Source of the DNA: Auxenochlorella pyrenoidosa
Lineage: Eukaryota > Chlorophyta > Trebouxiophyceae > Chlorellales > Chlorellaceae
Assembly (NCBI GenBank): GCA_001430745.1
Contig: KQ482040.1
Location: 589,363 to 607,460, forward strand
Length of the DNA stretch: 18,098 nucleotides
Reading direction: 5' to 3'
The notes beneath the pieces are model-generated. The model saw nothing but the letters and a program-made list of their open reading frames with translations, was not told the DNA's origin and made no database searches. Of this stretch, positions 8,695 through 18,098 are shown in pieces. Each line of letters begins with the position of its first letter. Position 1 is the first letter of the stretch. A program made the position numbers and the translations under genes.

Positions 8695-10366
8695 CGGGAC
8701 GATCGGGATGCTCTGCAAAGCGTGAACTGCGAGGAAAGAGGGCGGAGCTCAAAACAAACCCTGGCTGTCGCTAGAAGCGCTTGGGGCGAGTTGTGCTGGT
8801 GCTCGGATCGTGGGACAACAGCTGCACGGGCAGGGAGGCGGACCCGAGACCGCGATGGGTCGTGCGGAGGCACGCTGCGACCATGGGGCCCCATGGTTTG
8901 GGCAGTGGTGCCCGTTTCTTCAGCCCATTCTGCTCTCCCTCCACCTCCGCCCTGTTGGCAGGGTAAGTCGACACCCTCTGCTGTGAAGCCTGCGTGTTGA
9001 TGCCTGGCCCAGCCCTTCTCACAAGCCGACGCTCTGAAGCATTTCCCCCCTTCCTCCCACTCTGCAGGCGTGCCCGTTGGGGCCGGCGCCCGGCACGGGC
9101 CGCCCCTCCTCCAAACCAGCATGCATGCAGGTGGCGCCGCCGTTGACCCCTGGCATGCAGCTGTCTGCCCCAGCCAGCATTCCCAGACAAGCACTGCCAC
9201 TGTGGTGAGAATGGTGGGATGCTTGGTTGTTGAATATGAGCTGCTTTGCTGGTTTGGCTCTGCCCTCGCCGCCTGAAGCCTGCCTGCGATGTGTTGCTGC
9301 GTCAGTCGTGCCTGCCTGCTGCACCGCACCAGGCTGTGATGAGTCTGTATGTCGCCCCAGTCTTAGCGTCCACAGCCAGGACATAAGCGGTGCTGATTGA
9401 CTCTGCCTTTTGGCCCTGAGCCTGCCTGCCCCCGACGGGCTTGCTGCCTGCTCTGTTGTTTGCGCGCCGCCCGCCCGCTGCCGCCAGCCTGCACCCCTCG
9501 CCGTGACGAATACCGTTTTCCCAGCTCACTCTGAATCTCCTGACGAGAAGCACGGTTCAATCTCACGTTTTTGACTGAGCGACCTGGGACGCGCCTGCTC
9601 TTGCCCTCTGCCGCCTGCCGCATGCATTGCTAGCTGCTCATCCGAGGCCAGCACTCGCTGGCTGAGTGGAAATGAAGATACTCTTTCACTATTGGTCCGT
9701 GTTGCTGATGAAGCCACCGCTCATGCCGATAACTAGTGATTGATCCACTCGCCGGCACTGTGTGCCCCCTGCTCTGGCATCAAAGCAACCTGCACTGCCA
9801 CCTGCGCCACCTGTGATGACCGGTTCAAGTGCCTGCCCCCCACCGGCTCTTTGCAGGCCATGCTGGCTCAACCCTGACACGCATGCCTTGCATGCCTGCT
9901 GACAACAACAAGCTCCCAAAGCAAGGTGAGGGACGTTGTCCGATCGCGCACTGCCTGGCTCCTTGCTTGCACAACCTGCACTTGAAGAGAGTCTGCAGTG
10001 ACGAACCGAGAAATCAACGGACTAGAGTTTCTGAGGCTCCCAGAGCCACGTTGAAGAACAAAGTTTCTCTTGGCTGTCTGAGCAGACCCTCGCTGGCAGT
10101 GCCAGCGCTGCATCTGCGTTGTGCCTCACGCACACCTTGCACACCCTGCATGTCATGCCGCCCGCCAGGCTTCAAAATAGTTGGCCGCTGGGGTTATGCC
10201 GTCCCCTGAGGTCCGTTCCCAGAAGCAAGAGCGCCGAGGCCGGGAGGTGTTATGATCAAGGCATCACCGGCCGCTGACCTGGGGGCTCGCTATCCTGCCG
10301 GCGTCTTCTGGCATGCCCCAGCAGGACGATAGCCTCTGGACAACCCCCCACCCCACCCCACCCCAC

Positions 10367-10397
<31 letters not shown>

Positions 10398-12193
10398 CAC
10401 CCCACCTGCACGCCGCACCACCCCGCTGTCTCCCTCGGTCGGCAGCTGGGCTGGCAATGATAAGCTGTGCCGTGGCCTCGTGCTTGCCTGCCTTGCAGGT
10501 TGGGGGTGCATGCCCACTGACCACCTGACGCCTTGCTGCACCGACCTGCTGCGCCACCGTGAGCAACGCCATGTGAGTGATGGCTACAAGGGGGGTCAGG
10601 CAGCCAGCAGCTGCGCCGGCGTGCCTGCCCTGCGCCAGCCGCCCGCTGCGATGACGGTCGAGCGCTGGGTGCATGTGCCCCCCCTTCGCTCAACATACCA
10701 CGCAGCCAGAACCACGGGGCGTGTTTCAGTGCTGGCTGCTGCTGGGGTGCAGCCCGCATGTATAATCGCCCCGACATCACCCCCTCGTCGTCCCTGGGCG
10801 CCCACGGCTCTCCTGTTGACCGCCCCGCCCATGGGTGTTGCGGCCATGTGCATGACTCTGTACCGCCATTTCTGTCTGCTGTTGCAGGTTCAACTGTCCA
10901 CTGTTTTCTCCCCGAGCATCCAAGCCTCACAACTATTTCCAGCTGCAGCACACCCGGCGCCTTCCTGCCATCACTCCCAAATTTACGCCTCACAGGTGAG
11001 AGAAATTTGTGGACTCATTTGCTCAGGTTCCTTGTTCAGTTCGCTTCGATTAATGCATATGCCATCTTGGCCCACCAACGCCTGCCGCTGGCTCTTCAAT
11101 ACCTGCCAGCCTCACTGCGTCTGCTTCGGGATGCGCTGGCATTGGCTGCCGGACTGTTGCAATGCGTTCACTGTTGCCACCGCTGCACAACCACCACACG
11201 CTCGCATCAAGCAGCCCTGGGGGTTGTGCTGCCCTTGCCCGATGACGACACCTTTGAGGCTGTTTCTGATCCTCTGTGATTACAACCTCAAAACCAAAAC
11301 GACTTCTTCTTCCACTGAGGGCAATCTGCGCCAGCGCTGTGCATTGAGTGCTTCGTCGGTGTCTGTCATCCAGCTGCTGAGATTTCCATCTTCCATGGTG
11401 TGCCGTGCCCTGCAGGCCAGTAGACCATGGAGGACGGATGGTTGCAGCCATCAGCAGGTGGTGATTTTCTCACCAGAAAGCACTTGCTGCGCTGGCCTCC
11501 TCTTTCATCTCCACATTCGCCCTCACAGACCAGCACTTGGTTGCACCTTGTTGGCATCCTGTGCTGCCCCTTCTGCAACCTCCCTGGACAACCCAGACTG
11601 AGACTTGTGCTCAGAGCCGTGCACCACCGCTGCCCACAGGCGGCCCACCTGCAAAGGGGCAGGGGTTGCCCCGGCACCAACAGGCTGCGCGGGGCCCCGG
11701 GGCCGCCTGGCAGCTCATTGAGAGGGGTGTTGGTTGCAGCCAAGGGGTGGAGAGCGGGTTGCACTTGACTGACTAGTATAAGGGCTTAGAGCCTCCGGGC
11801 TGTCGCCAAGTTGGGCCGCTGAGCCAGAGGGAGGGGGGAGAGCACAGATGGAGGGCTCGGAAATGCCGCAGCGGCCGCTGGAAACTGGAAACCAGCGAGG
11901 CCAGCTTTCAGTCCACTTGGCCTGCATTCAGGCTCTTTGCGCGCATTGAAGTGTTTGTCCTGGGCTCTTCAGGCGTCTCCCGAGCGGACTGGCCAGGGAG
12001 AAGAGGTCTTCCACGTTCGACTGCCTGTCTCTCCCACAGCCTGCGCAGAGGCAGCCTTGAGCCCTGTCACTTGCAGCCAAGGGCACAGGCGCCCGCCGAA
12101 GCCGCCGCATGCGCTGGGCGGGCCGGACCGGCGAGGCCCGCTTGTGGCGCGGCTGTCCCCGCCGGCTGTTGCAGCGCTCGCCGCAGTACAGAA
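8695..12193. other. About 3.5 kb without a confidently assigned gene
   Basis: Long frames occur, such as 10480-11601 (+), but two or three frames are open at once, none has a recognisable domain, and they run through a dinucleotide repeat region or splice-like signals. Exon-like pieces on the + strand, bounded by good acceptor or donor signals, include 8883-8962 (ATG start, donor gtaagt), 9068-9204 (ctctgcag acceptor, gtgaga donor), 10872-10995 (gttgcag acceptor, gtgaga donor) and 11640-11776 (cccacag acceptor, ends in TAG). I could not join them into a frame-consistent model. Base composition is less GC-rich than in the assigned exons. It may be a many-exon gene, a non-coding transcript or a decayed gene. 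The left end must hold the DPY30-gene promoter and the right end the promoter of the gene at 12194. Confidence 0.4.
10344..10396. repeat. (CCCCA)n followed by (CA)12 simple repeat
   Basis: Consecutive CCCCA units (about 10344-10370) lead into 12 CA dinucleotides (10373-10396), followed by a CACC-rich tail. The composition resembles the tract in VPS29 intron 3. On the minus strand it reads as TG repeats followed by G-runs. Confidence 0.9.
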
Positions 12194-13051
12194 ATGGGGC
12201 AGAGCCCCAGCAAGGCCGACGCTCGGCTGCAGGAGATTGCCCCGCAGTTGACTGAAGCGTATCGCCGTTCGGCGACTCTGTGGCAGGAGGCAGAGGCGGA
12301 GAAGGCAGCAGGCGTCCTGCCATCATCTGGCAGCAAGCAGGCTCTCCTCCAAGCAGCCCGTCGGCACCTTGCGCAGCTGAGCAGCGAGCACACGGAACTA
12401 ACTCACCGCTGGGGTGGGCGTTGCTGCCGATGCTGCCTGCCGTGGTTGGCGTGCTGCGCCCATGTCGCAGCTATTCTCGCCCACGAATGGGCAGCGTCTC
12501 GTGCTGGCCTGTCCAGCTCTGGCTGCGTGCTCTGCCTGCACTTGAGGTTGCAGCAGCGCACAGGCCCTGCTTCATGCATGCGACAGCCCATGCCTGCCAC
12601 TTGAGCACCTTTATCTGTGGCTGCCACCCCTGCAGTGGCGCTGTACCAGGGACGGCCCGCGCCCCCGATGCCCAAGCGCACCCCTACTTGGGAAGGTCAG
12701 GGAGCAGCCCCTGCGCTGATGCCAGAACCGTCTGACACCCGCATTTCTCGTGTGTATTTAGACTGTGTGCATATTGAGACTGAATGCATGCCAGCGCACG
12801 GGCAGGGCGGCAGGCCGTGCGAGCCCCTGCCTCTGACTCTCACCAGCACCTGCGCTCCGCCCCTGGTTGCAGAGGTGCTAGCAAGCCTGACGGTGGCAGA
12901 GCCTGGCACTCCGGCAGGCAGCGGCACCCCTGTGCGCCCGCATCGCAGCAGCAGCGGCAGCCATGAGGCGGCGCCGCTGCTTCCGGGTGGGGCTGGGCCG
13001 TCTACGCCCGGCCTACGACGGCGGCAGGCGCAGGACGAGGCGCCGTCATAG
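12194..13051 (+). CDS. Small orphan protein with N-myristoylation-type N-terminus, three exons
   Basis: I do not recognise the family. Exons are 12194-12413, 12636-12695 and 12873-13051, joined by two phase-1 GT-AG introns, giving 152 residues. The N-terminus MGQSPSK fits the N-myristoylation pattern (Gly2, Ser6, Lys7), so membrane attachment is likely. Residues 8-72 are charged and predicted helical. A short conserved-looking block spans exons 1 to 3 (HRWVALYQGRPAPPMPKR, then TPTWEEVLASLTV). The tail is Gly/Pro/Ser-rich and ends basic. The ATG at 12194 is the first in its frame although the frame is open upstream. The clean joining of three open exons supports a real gene. It is convergent with the zinc-finger gene on the right. 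Confidence 0.65.
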
Positions 13052-13357
13052 GCGTTGCAGTGCTTGGTGTGCCCTCTGATACTTCCTTGCCTTCCATCTG
13101 CATGTGCCCTGCACCCTGCCCTCTCCGCTGCCCGCCAGTTGCTTTTTGACACGTGCCCAACGCAGACTCTTGCTTTTGCAACCTAGTCCTGCTGGCTTGA
13201 GCGCTGAGCAGAAGACCTTCTAAGCCAAACCCAGCCCTGCATGTTGCCCCGAACAGCGCACCCTGCCATCCTCTGTGCACCTCCAAGCACTCGCATGCCT
13301 TTGAAACGGGGCCAACACATATGTAGCACACATGCACGCACACGCATCTGCAGCTTC
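13052..13357. other. Convergent intergenic region
   Basis: This is a pyrimidine-rich 3'-to-3' gap between the orphan gene (+) and the zinc-finger gene (-). No TGTAA was found on either strand and no gene is apparent. If the zinc-finger gene instead stops at 13854, its 3' UTR would extend into or across this stretch. Confidence 0.4.
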
Positions 13358-16300
13358 TCACAACGGCACATAGTCCCCCACAAGGAAGCAGGGCTCCAGG
13401 GCATCGCCCTTGCTCAACCCCGGTTGGCCTGGCCCCGCCGCAGCACCCTCCCCGGGTGTCCCTTGACGCCGCCTCTTGGCCTGCCGCTGCCCTCCCGCGT
13501 CCAGCTGCTGCTCTCCCGCATCCTGCGGCTGCTGCGGCTGCTGCTGCAAATCCCGCCACTGTGGCAGGCATGCTTCTGCTACCGCCGCTGCATCTCCCAC
13601 TGGAGGGGCATCAAAGTAGCGCCCCGCAGCTGCCCGCTTCCTGCCGGCCTTGCCACGGCCCGCCTGCACTAGGCAGCAGCAGAATGGCGACCAGAACAGC
13701 ATCAAACTTCGCAGCTGCACGGCGCTTGCCCGCTGCTTTTTTGCCCTGGTGTGCGTCGCGGCAGCCTACTGTACACATTGAGCCTCGATTCCCTCCAGCA
13801 TATACGTGCCCATGCTGCTTGCTAAACAAAAGTGTTCCTCTTCTCGGCCCGCATCACCCGACCCGTGCTGCCTCCCCTCGTCCTCCTCTTTTTGCGGCCC
13901 CGCCTGCCTTGCTTGCCTTGTCTGCAGCCCCTGCAGCCGAGGCCGCCAGGGTCTTCTCTTCTCGCACCATGCGCAGCGTGTAGTGCTTGTGCGGGCAGGC
14001 GGCGCCGGCGGGGCAGTAGCCGCGCAGGAAGCGCTTGCAGATGGGCGCGCTTGCTGGCAGGTTGACATGCAGGTAGGGGCAGGCCTCAGCAGTGCAGCAG
14101 CCCTGCAGGCAGGGTGGCAGACCAACAGGCAGGCAGCGTGGAGTTGAATGGATGCGGTGGTGCCAAGGGCGTCGGCAGGCTACAAGAGGCCCCCTGCAGG
14201 GGCAGACGCCACCCAAGCACGGGTTCGAGCATGGGTCTGCAAGCAGGCGTTCCCTGGCTGGCCATGCGCGAGGCAGGCAGGTGGGCAGGCGCATGGGCAG
14301 GGAGCATGCTGCAATGTGTCGACGCCTCGCAACAAGACGGGTGTGCAGGAAAATAGGCATGCAGGCGGCGCGTCCTCACCACCAGGAAGTGCTGGCAGAT
14401 GGGCATGAGCTCCGCCTTGCGCTGGTGCTGCAGCGGGCACTTGGCGCCCAGCTCGCAGCGGCCATGCAGCCAGCGCGGGCACACAGCCCGCTTGGTGCTG
14501 TCGTGCCTGCAGTGAGAGAAAGGAAATGACAAGTGTAAAAATAGTTTGAGCTCCAGTACTTACGTCCAGGGACAACACATGCGGCAGTGCAGCTGCTTCC
14601 TTGCTGGGCGCATCGGCATGGGCCCCTGCTGTGCTGCCCGTCCCTGCCCAGCCGAACCACTTTCTCACTTGTACGGGCAGCCCTTGCCGCGCCGGTCGCA
14701 CTTTCCCGTGCGGCAGTACAGTGGACAGTACACAATCTTGGCTCCTGCACCCGAGCCGCTCCGCTGCCGTTGCTGCCGCTGCTTGGCTGCCGTTGGTGCT
14801 GCAGTGCTGCTCTTGATCTTGGCCACCCCACCTCTGGGCTTCAGGACGACGGGTGCTGAACCAGCTGCAGGCGCAGCACTGGCCTTGCCCATGCTTGACC
14901 GCCGCTTGCGGGCAGCTGCAAGCGCAGCTGCCGCTGCTGCCGAGGCAAGCTTGAAGCGGGAGAGGCGCTGCATGCTGCTGCCAGCACCAGCAGTGGCCCC
15001 GCCAGCAGCTGCAGACACTGCTGGCTGAGCTGAAGTGGGCTGTAAGGCCGCCAGCCCTGCCGTGGCGGGCAAGCCGATCCCCCGAGTTTTCGCTGCCGCC
15101 GGTGAGCCCCCAGCTGCCGGCATTGCCGGCTCCCTGCTGGACTGCCGTTGCAGCGACCGGGAGCGCCCCTTGCCGCCAGCCACCTGCACACAGGCTGGCG
15201 CTCGAAATGTCACACAAAGACAAAAAGCGGTGCGGCGGCCACCGTCCTTTGCGAGGAATGCTAGAACCGCTTTGGAGATGTTTAACAAAAACATTCTGTC
15301 TGCGCGGCCACTTATGGTCCCCAAGCCCACCTTGTACACGCTGCTGCCCAGCCGCAGCAGGCGGGAGCCCCCGCTGAGGCCGCTGCCAGTTGCGGCCCTT
15401 CCTGCTCTGCTGCTGCCTGGAAGCTGGGCAGGCGGTCGCGCCTTTGCAGCTGCCACCCCGACCGCGGCTGCACGCACATACTTGTGCCACTTCTTGCTGC
15501 TGCTGCGGACAATGCTGGCAGGCCCCTTGCCCTCGCCGCCACCGCGCCGCTGCTGCGGAGTGGCCACAGTGCCAGGGGGGCCTGCCTTGCGCCCTGCTGC
15601 GACTGCCACTGCTGGCGAAGCCAGTGTGGAGGCCTGGCCAACGGCAGCGCCGTCGGCCGAGGGGTTGCGCCAGGTGAGGGAGCCGCGCGCCGCCGCCTTG
15701 ACCGCCGTGCGCCGCAGGCTGTTGCCCTTGCGGCCCCCTTTCTTGTAGACCAGCACCCGCTGCTGCTGCTGGCCATCCGAGGAGCGAGCCAGGACGGCCA
15801 CTGTCGACTTGCCAGGGCGGGCTGAAGTGGCGGTCTGCTGCTGTGGTGCCGCCTGCAGGGGCGCTGCTGCCGCTGGCGCTGGTGTAGGTCCAGCGGCGAA
15901 AACAGGTGCGGTAGCTGGAATAGGCTGCCTGGTCCACGTATTGCTGCGGCGGTTGGGCAGCGGCTGCAACGGCGCTGCCGCTGCTGAAGATGCTGCCAGT
16001 GCGGCTGCCTGGGGTTGGGCAGCTGCTGCTGCAGTACCCGGACTGGCTGCAGGTGTACTTCTAGGCTGCTGCGGCGTGCTAGCCGCACCAAGTTGCTGCT
16101 GCAGAGGCGGCCGCAACTGCGCCTGGCGAGCCCAAGTTGTTCGCGTGGTGGCAGGCTGCGCCGTGGCTGGAATCAGCTTAGCGGGTGGTGCTGGAACGGT
16201 GGCCGCTGACTTGTTGATCAGTGGGGCCCCAGCGCTGGCGCTACGAGCTGATACATGCTCTCGCGGTTGTTGCTCCTGCTGCTGCGCTGGCTGCTGCAGG

Positions 16301-16578
16301 CGAGTCCATGTTTTGCTGCGGCGCGCTGCCTGCTGCTGCTGCTGCTGCGCTGCTGGCGCTGAGGCACGATCTCGAGGGGCTGCTTGCTGTCCTGGCACAG
16401 GCTGTGCTGCTGCCGCCCGCTCCCGCAGCTGCGCGATGAGCGAGGGGCTGGCGCGCACAAGCTTGTGCTTGCCCATTCTGAGGTGGGTGGCAGCGGCGCC
16501 GGCAGCGGGCGGCGCTGCTGCCGTCGTCGCCCCAAGACGCCCTGCCTGTGGTCTCTTGGCGCCCTTATCGCTTTCCAT
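13358..16578 (-). CDS. CCCH zinc-finger protein, ZC3H3-like, four fingers
   Basis: Minus-strand exons are 16578-15331, 15183-14669, 14506-14380, 14102-13863 and, less surely, 13663-13358, giving about 811 residues. Four tandem CCCH fingers are seen: C569-x8-C-x6-C-x3-H589, C597-x7-C-x5-C-x3-H615, C625-x7-C-x4-C-x3-H642 and C652-x7-C-x5-C-x3-H670. Order and spacing match the finger block of ZC3H3/Smicl and plant relatives, nuclear proteins linked to mRNA polyadenylation and export. These normally have a fifth finger, which is not seen here. The long N-terminal part is Ala/Gln-rich with repeated short motifs (SKTWTR, SNTWTR, SKKWHKYVR, SVYK), resembling the family. Intron 1 (147 nt) has no stop and is in frame. 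If the donor at 13862 is not used, translation stops at 13854 and the protein is 712 residues. The last exon is kept because its 101 codons are coding-like (AAAGRYFDAPP). The start is the first ATG in frame. Confidence 0.8.
16331..16348 (-). repeat. CAG trinucleotide repeat encoding a polyglutamine run
   Basis: Six TGC units on the + strand read as a run of CAG-type codons on the minus strand and encode six consecutive Gln in the N-terminal low-complexity part of the CCCH zinc-finger protein. It is likely length-variable. Confidence 0.85.
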
Positions 16579-16838
16579 CACATGCTGCCGTTCTGCGCGG
16601 GGTCCGAAACCGGAGTTGGGGTACCGAACAAAGGCTCTTGGCGCCCGGCACCCAGCGGTGCGCACAGAGGCGCAGAAATGCGCAAAGATGGAGGATAAAA
16701 ACAGGAAGGTGACTCAAGAGGGAGCAGTCCTGACGCACCGGCTGTGAGCGGCGGCGAGCCGCTGTGCTGCGCAAGCCAGCGCCTGCGTTGCACCTGTGCT
16801 GTGATGCCTCACCATGAAAAGTTGTATCAATTTTCTCA
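16579..16838 (-). other. Upstream region of the zinc-finger gene
   Basis: This gap separates the poly(A) signals of the glycosyltransferase gene (16839-16848) from the start of the zinc-finger gene (16578), both on the minus strand. It should contain the zinc-finger promoter and 5' UTR. The frame of the zinc-finger protein stays open up to 16665 but contains no further ATG. No clear promoter motif is visible. Confidence 0.4.
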
Positions 16839-16848
16839 TTACATTACA
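16839..16848 (-). terminator. Double TGTAA poly(A) signal of the glycosyltransferase gene
   Basis: The minus strand reads TGTAATGTAA, two abutting copies of the green-algal poly(A) signal, 133 nt after the glycosyltransferase stop at 16981. This supports that stop as the true 3' end of the coding region. Confidence 0.7.
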
Positions 16849-16980
16849 CAACAGCAGCATGATCGAGAGTGAATGATATTGAGCCGGAACAAGCACCACG
16901 CATGATAGGTGCATCAGCTGGCCCCCTGAACCGCCGGGTCGTTTGTCTCCTTCGCCTTTTGTGTCCAAGTGCCACTGAAC

Positions 16981-17980
16981 CTATGGTAACCTGCCAACTT
17001 GGGGCTGATGATGCCTACGGCAGCCGGGTGTGGGAGGCAACGGGGTCGTCGGCCGTTTCACACGCCGCCACGAATTGCAGCGGTGGGCCAGGACGCTCCG
17101 TAAGCATGCCTCTGGGCTGCATAGGTCTTGCTGGCACTCACCTCTAAGTATGCGTTCATGGAGCCTATCGAAGCAGCGCGCGTCATACCGTTTCAAGCAA
17201 GGGGAGTACCTGCAAAGATAACGAGATGGTGCCTTGAATACACCGCCCAGTCTTCATGCCCGGCATTGTGCTCCGAGGACGGCTTGCTTGAGCGGCACAC
17301 GCCGTCTGCAGCACTTTGGTCTGCCCCTTTGGTCTGCCATGGCAGCCAGCCGTGCATGCTACGGATGCTTACCACTCCCCAAGTGGGTACACTCTGATGA
17401 CGGTGCCGTCGCTCAAGCTGTGCGTGCCAACTCTTGGCTCGCTGTCCCACACAAGCTGCGGCGGGCGCAGTGGCGGCGGCTGGGGCAAGCGTACAAGCCG
17501 GTCGAACGCAGTGCGCACCACTCGTGGCCCTGCAGCATAACGCAGCGTGGCGGATGAGCACTGAGGCGTCAGTAATCTGGCGAAAAGCACAGCAGCAAGC
17601 GCCCCAGTCGTTGTGGCATGGCGCCACCCAGGCTTAATGACCGCTGTGCGTGCCTGTTGAATAGATAGGGTTACTACTGTCTGCAGCGTCCACTCGATTC
17701 CGCAGCACCTTGAAGGTTTCATTCCATATCCTATGGCCGGGCACGCTGGCCATGGCAGCGTTCGTAAGGTCATGGGCATAGCCCAGGTTGGCGAGCGGGC
17801 TCCCAACTTCTCCCTGCGGTGCAGCAGCAGCGCCGATTTCGCAACAGTTGGATGGAAGCGGCGCTGCAGAGAACACATGTTTTGTCACCCATAACAAGGT
17901 CGAGCACAGGGGGCCCATGCACTGCAAGCTCACGCACCTGTAGCACCACATCAAAGCCCCGCAGCAGATCCTCCCCCGGC
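16981..17980 (-). CDS. GT32-type glycosyltransferase (OCH1-like), C-terminal part, 5' end outside the window
   Basis: Visible minus-strand exons are 17980-17934, 17863-17654, 17529-17373 and 17209-16981, encoding about 213 C-terminal residues; earlier exons lie beyond the right edge. Family hallmarks of the DXD-sugar-binding GT32 group are present in order: LLRGFDVVLQ, then NAAMASVPGHRIW (compare the usual SNAFMAS-PGHP-W), then TGPRVV (conserved TGP), then GTVIRVYPLGEWYSP, then AHRCNSW near the end (compare HHW--SW). Such enzymes transfer mannose or galactose in the Golgi; the acceptor cannot be told. The DXD motif should be in a missing upstream exon. Intron 17653-17530 has a GC donor (CAG|GCACGC), the only join that rebuilds the TGP motif. 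The intron 17933-17864 is only 70 nt. The join to the last exon uses a strong GTAAGC donor and restores Trp. The exon at 17980-17934 is the least certain. Confidence 0.75.
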
Positions 17981-18098
17981 CTGCAGCACCGCAAGCAAGA
18001 AAGCTGTCACCACAGGGAGTACAAGCCAGACCACGTGTTGCGCAGGCAGCCGTGCCTGAGCGCCCCTTTCTGGGCCACCCAGGAATCGTCCCCACCGG

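Noticed and set aside
8370..9329. 319-codon minus-strand open frame spanning the DPY30 gene start
   Set aside because: It reads DPY30 exon 1 in the wrong frame; the correct frame yields the Dpy-30 motif after splicing.
10344..10396. Telomere-like or CRISPR-like repeat
   Set aside because: CCCCA units merging into CA dinucleotides form a simple-sequence repeat. There are no spacers, and the units do not match the plant/Chlorella-type telomere repeat (CCCTAAA).
10480..11601. 373-codon plus-strand open frame in the 3.5 kb gap
   Set aside because: Other frames are open over much of the same stretch, it has no domain, and the sequence contains apparent acceptor and donor signals. It is more likely intron or non-coding sequence than one long exon.
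14180..15937. 585-codon minus-strand open frame
   Set aside because: It overlaps the CCCH gene in another frame. The zinc-finger frame has clear CCCH motifs and consistent splicing, so this is a GC-rich shadow frame.
15809..16747. 312-codon plus-strand open frame, Ala/Cys-rich
   Set aside because: It is antisense to the low-complexity first exon of the zinc-finger gene, and its composition is simply the reverse of CAG/GCA repeats.
17193..17627. 144-codon minus-strand open frame
   Set aside because: It lies mainly across two introns of the glycosyltransferase and reads the exons in the wrong frame.

Overview
The window looks like nuclear DNA of a green alga, most likely a Chlorella-type trebouxiophyte. 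It is GC-rich and has no operon structure. Its genes are cut into short exons by roughly 70 to 300 nt introns with 'tgcag' acceptors. Several genes have TGTAA, the usual green-algal poly(A) signal, about 130 to 150 nt after the stop. Proteins carry long Ala/Pro/Gln-rich stretches typical of this group. No tRNA, rRNA, CRISPR array or recognisable transposon was seen.

Layout from left to right: (1) 1-924 is an unassigned leader. (2) 925-2618 (+) is a six-exon VPS29 retromer subunit. (3) 3148-6833 (+) is a ten-exon membrane-anchored SGNH/GDSL-type hydrolase with an extra C-terminal domain. (4) 7228-7827 (-) is a single-exon J-domain (DnaJ-like) protein. (5) 8056-8694 (-) is a two-exon DPY30-motif protein. 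(6) 8695-12193 is about 3.5 kb with no confidently assigned gene; it contains a (CCCCA)n(CA)n tract and some exon-like pieces. (7) 12194-13051 (+) is a three-exon small orphan protein with an N-myristoylation-type start. (8) 13358-16578 (-) is a ZC3H3-like protein with four tandem CCCH zinc fingers. (9) 16981 to the right edge (-) is the 3' part of a GT32-type (OCH1-like) glycosyltransferase whose 5' end lies outside the window.

The genes do not form a pathway. They are unrelated housekeeping functions: endosomal sorting, secretory-pathway hydrolase and glycosyltransferase, chaperone, chromatin, and RNA processing. Gene models were rebuilt by hand from splice signals, frame continuity and family similarity. 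All exon junctions reported are phase-consistent.

The most notable general observation is that 4 of about 24 inferred introns start with GC rather than GT, all after an exon ending in CAG. I found no convincing new multi-gene system. The best leads are the GC-AG introns, an in-frame retainable intron in the zinc-finger gene, the two-domain hydrolase, the myristoylated orphan, a perfect 11-bp-arm palindrome, and repeats sitting directly at splice and poly(A) signals.
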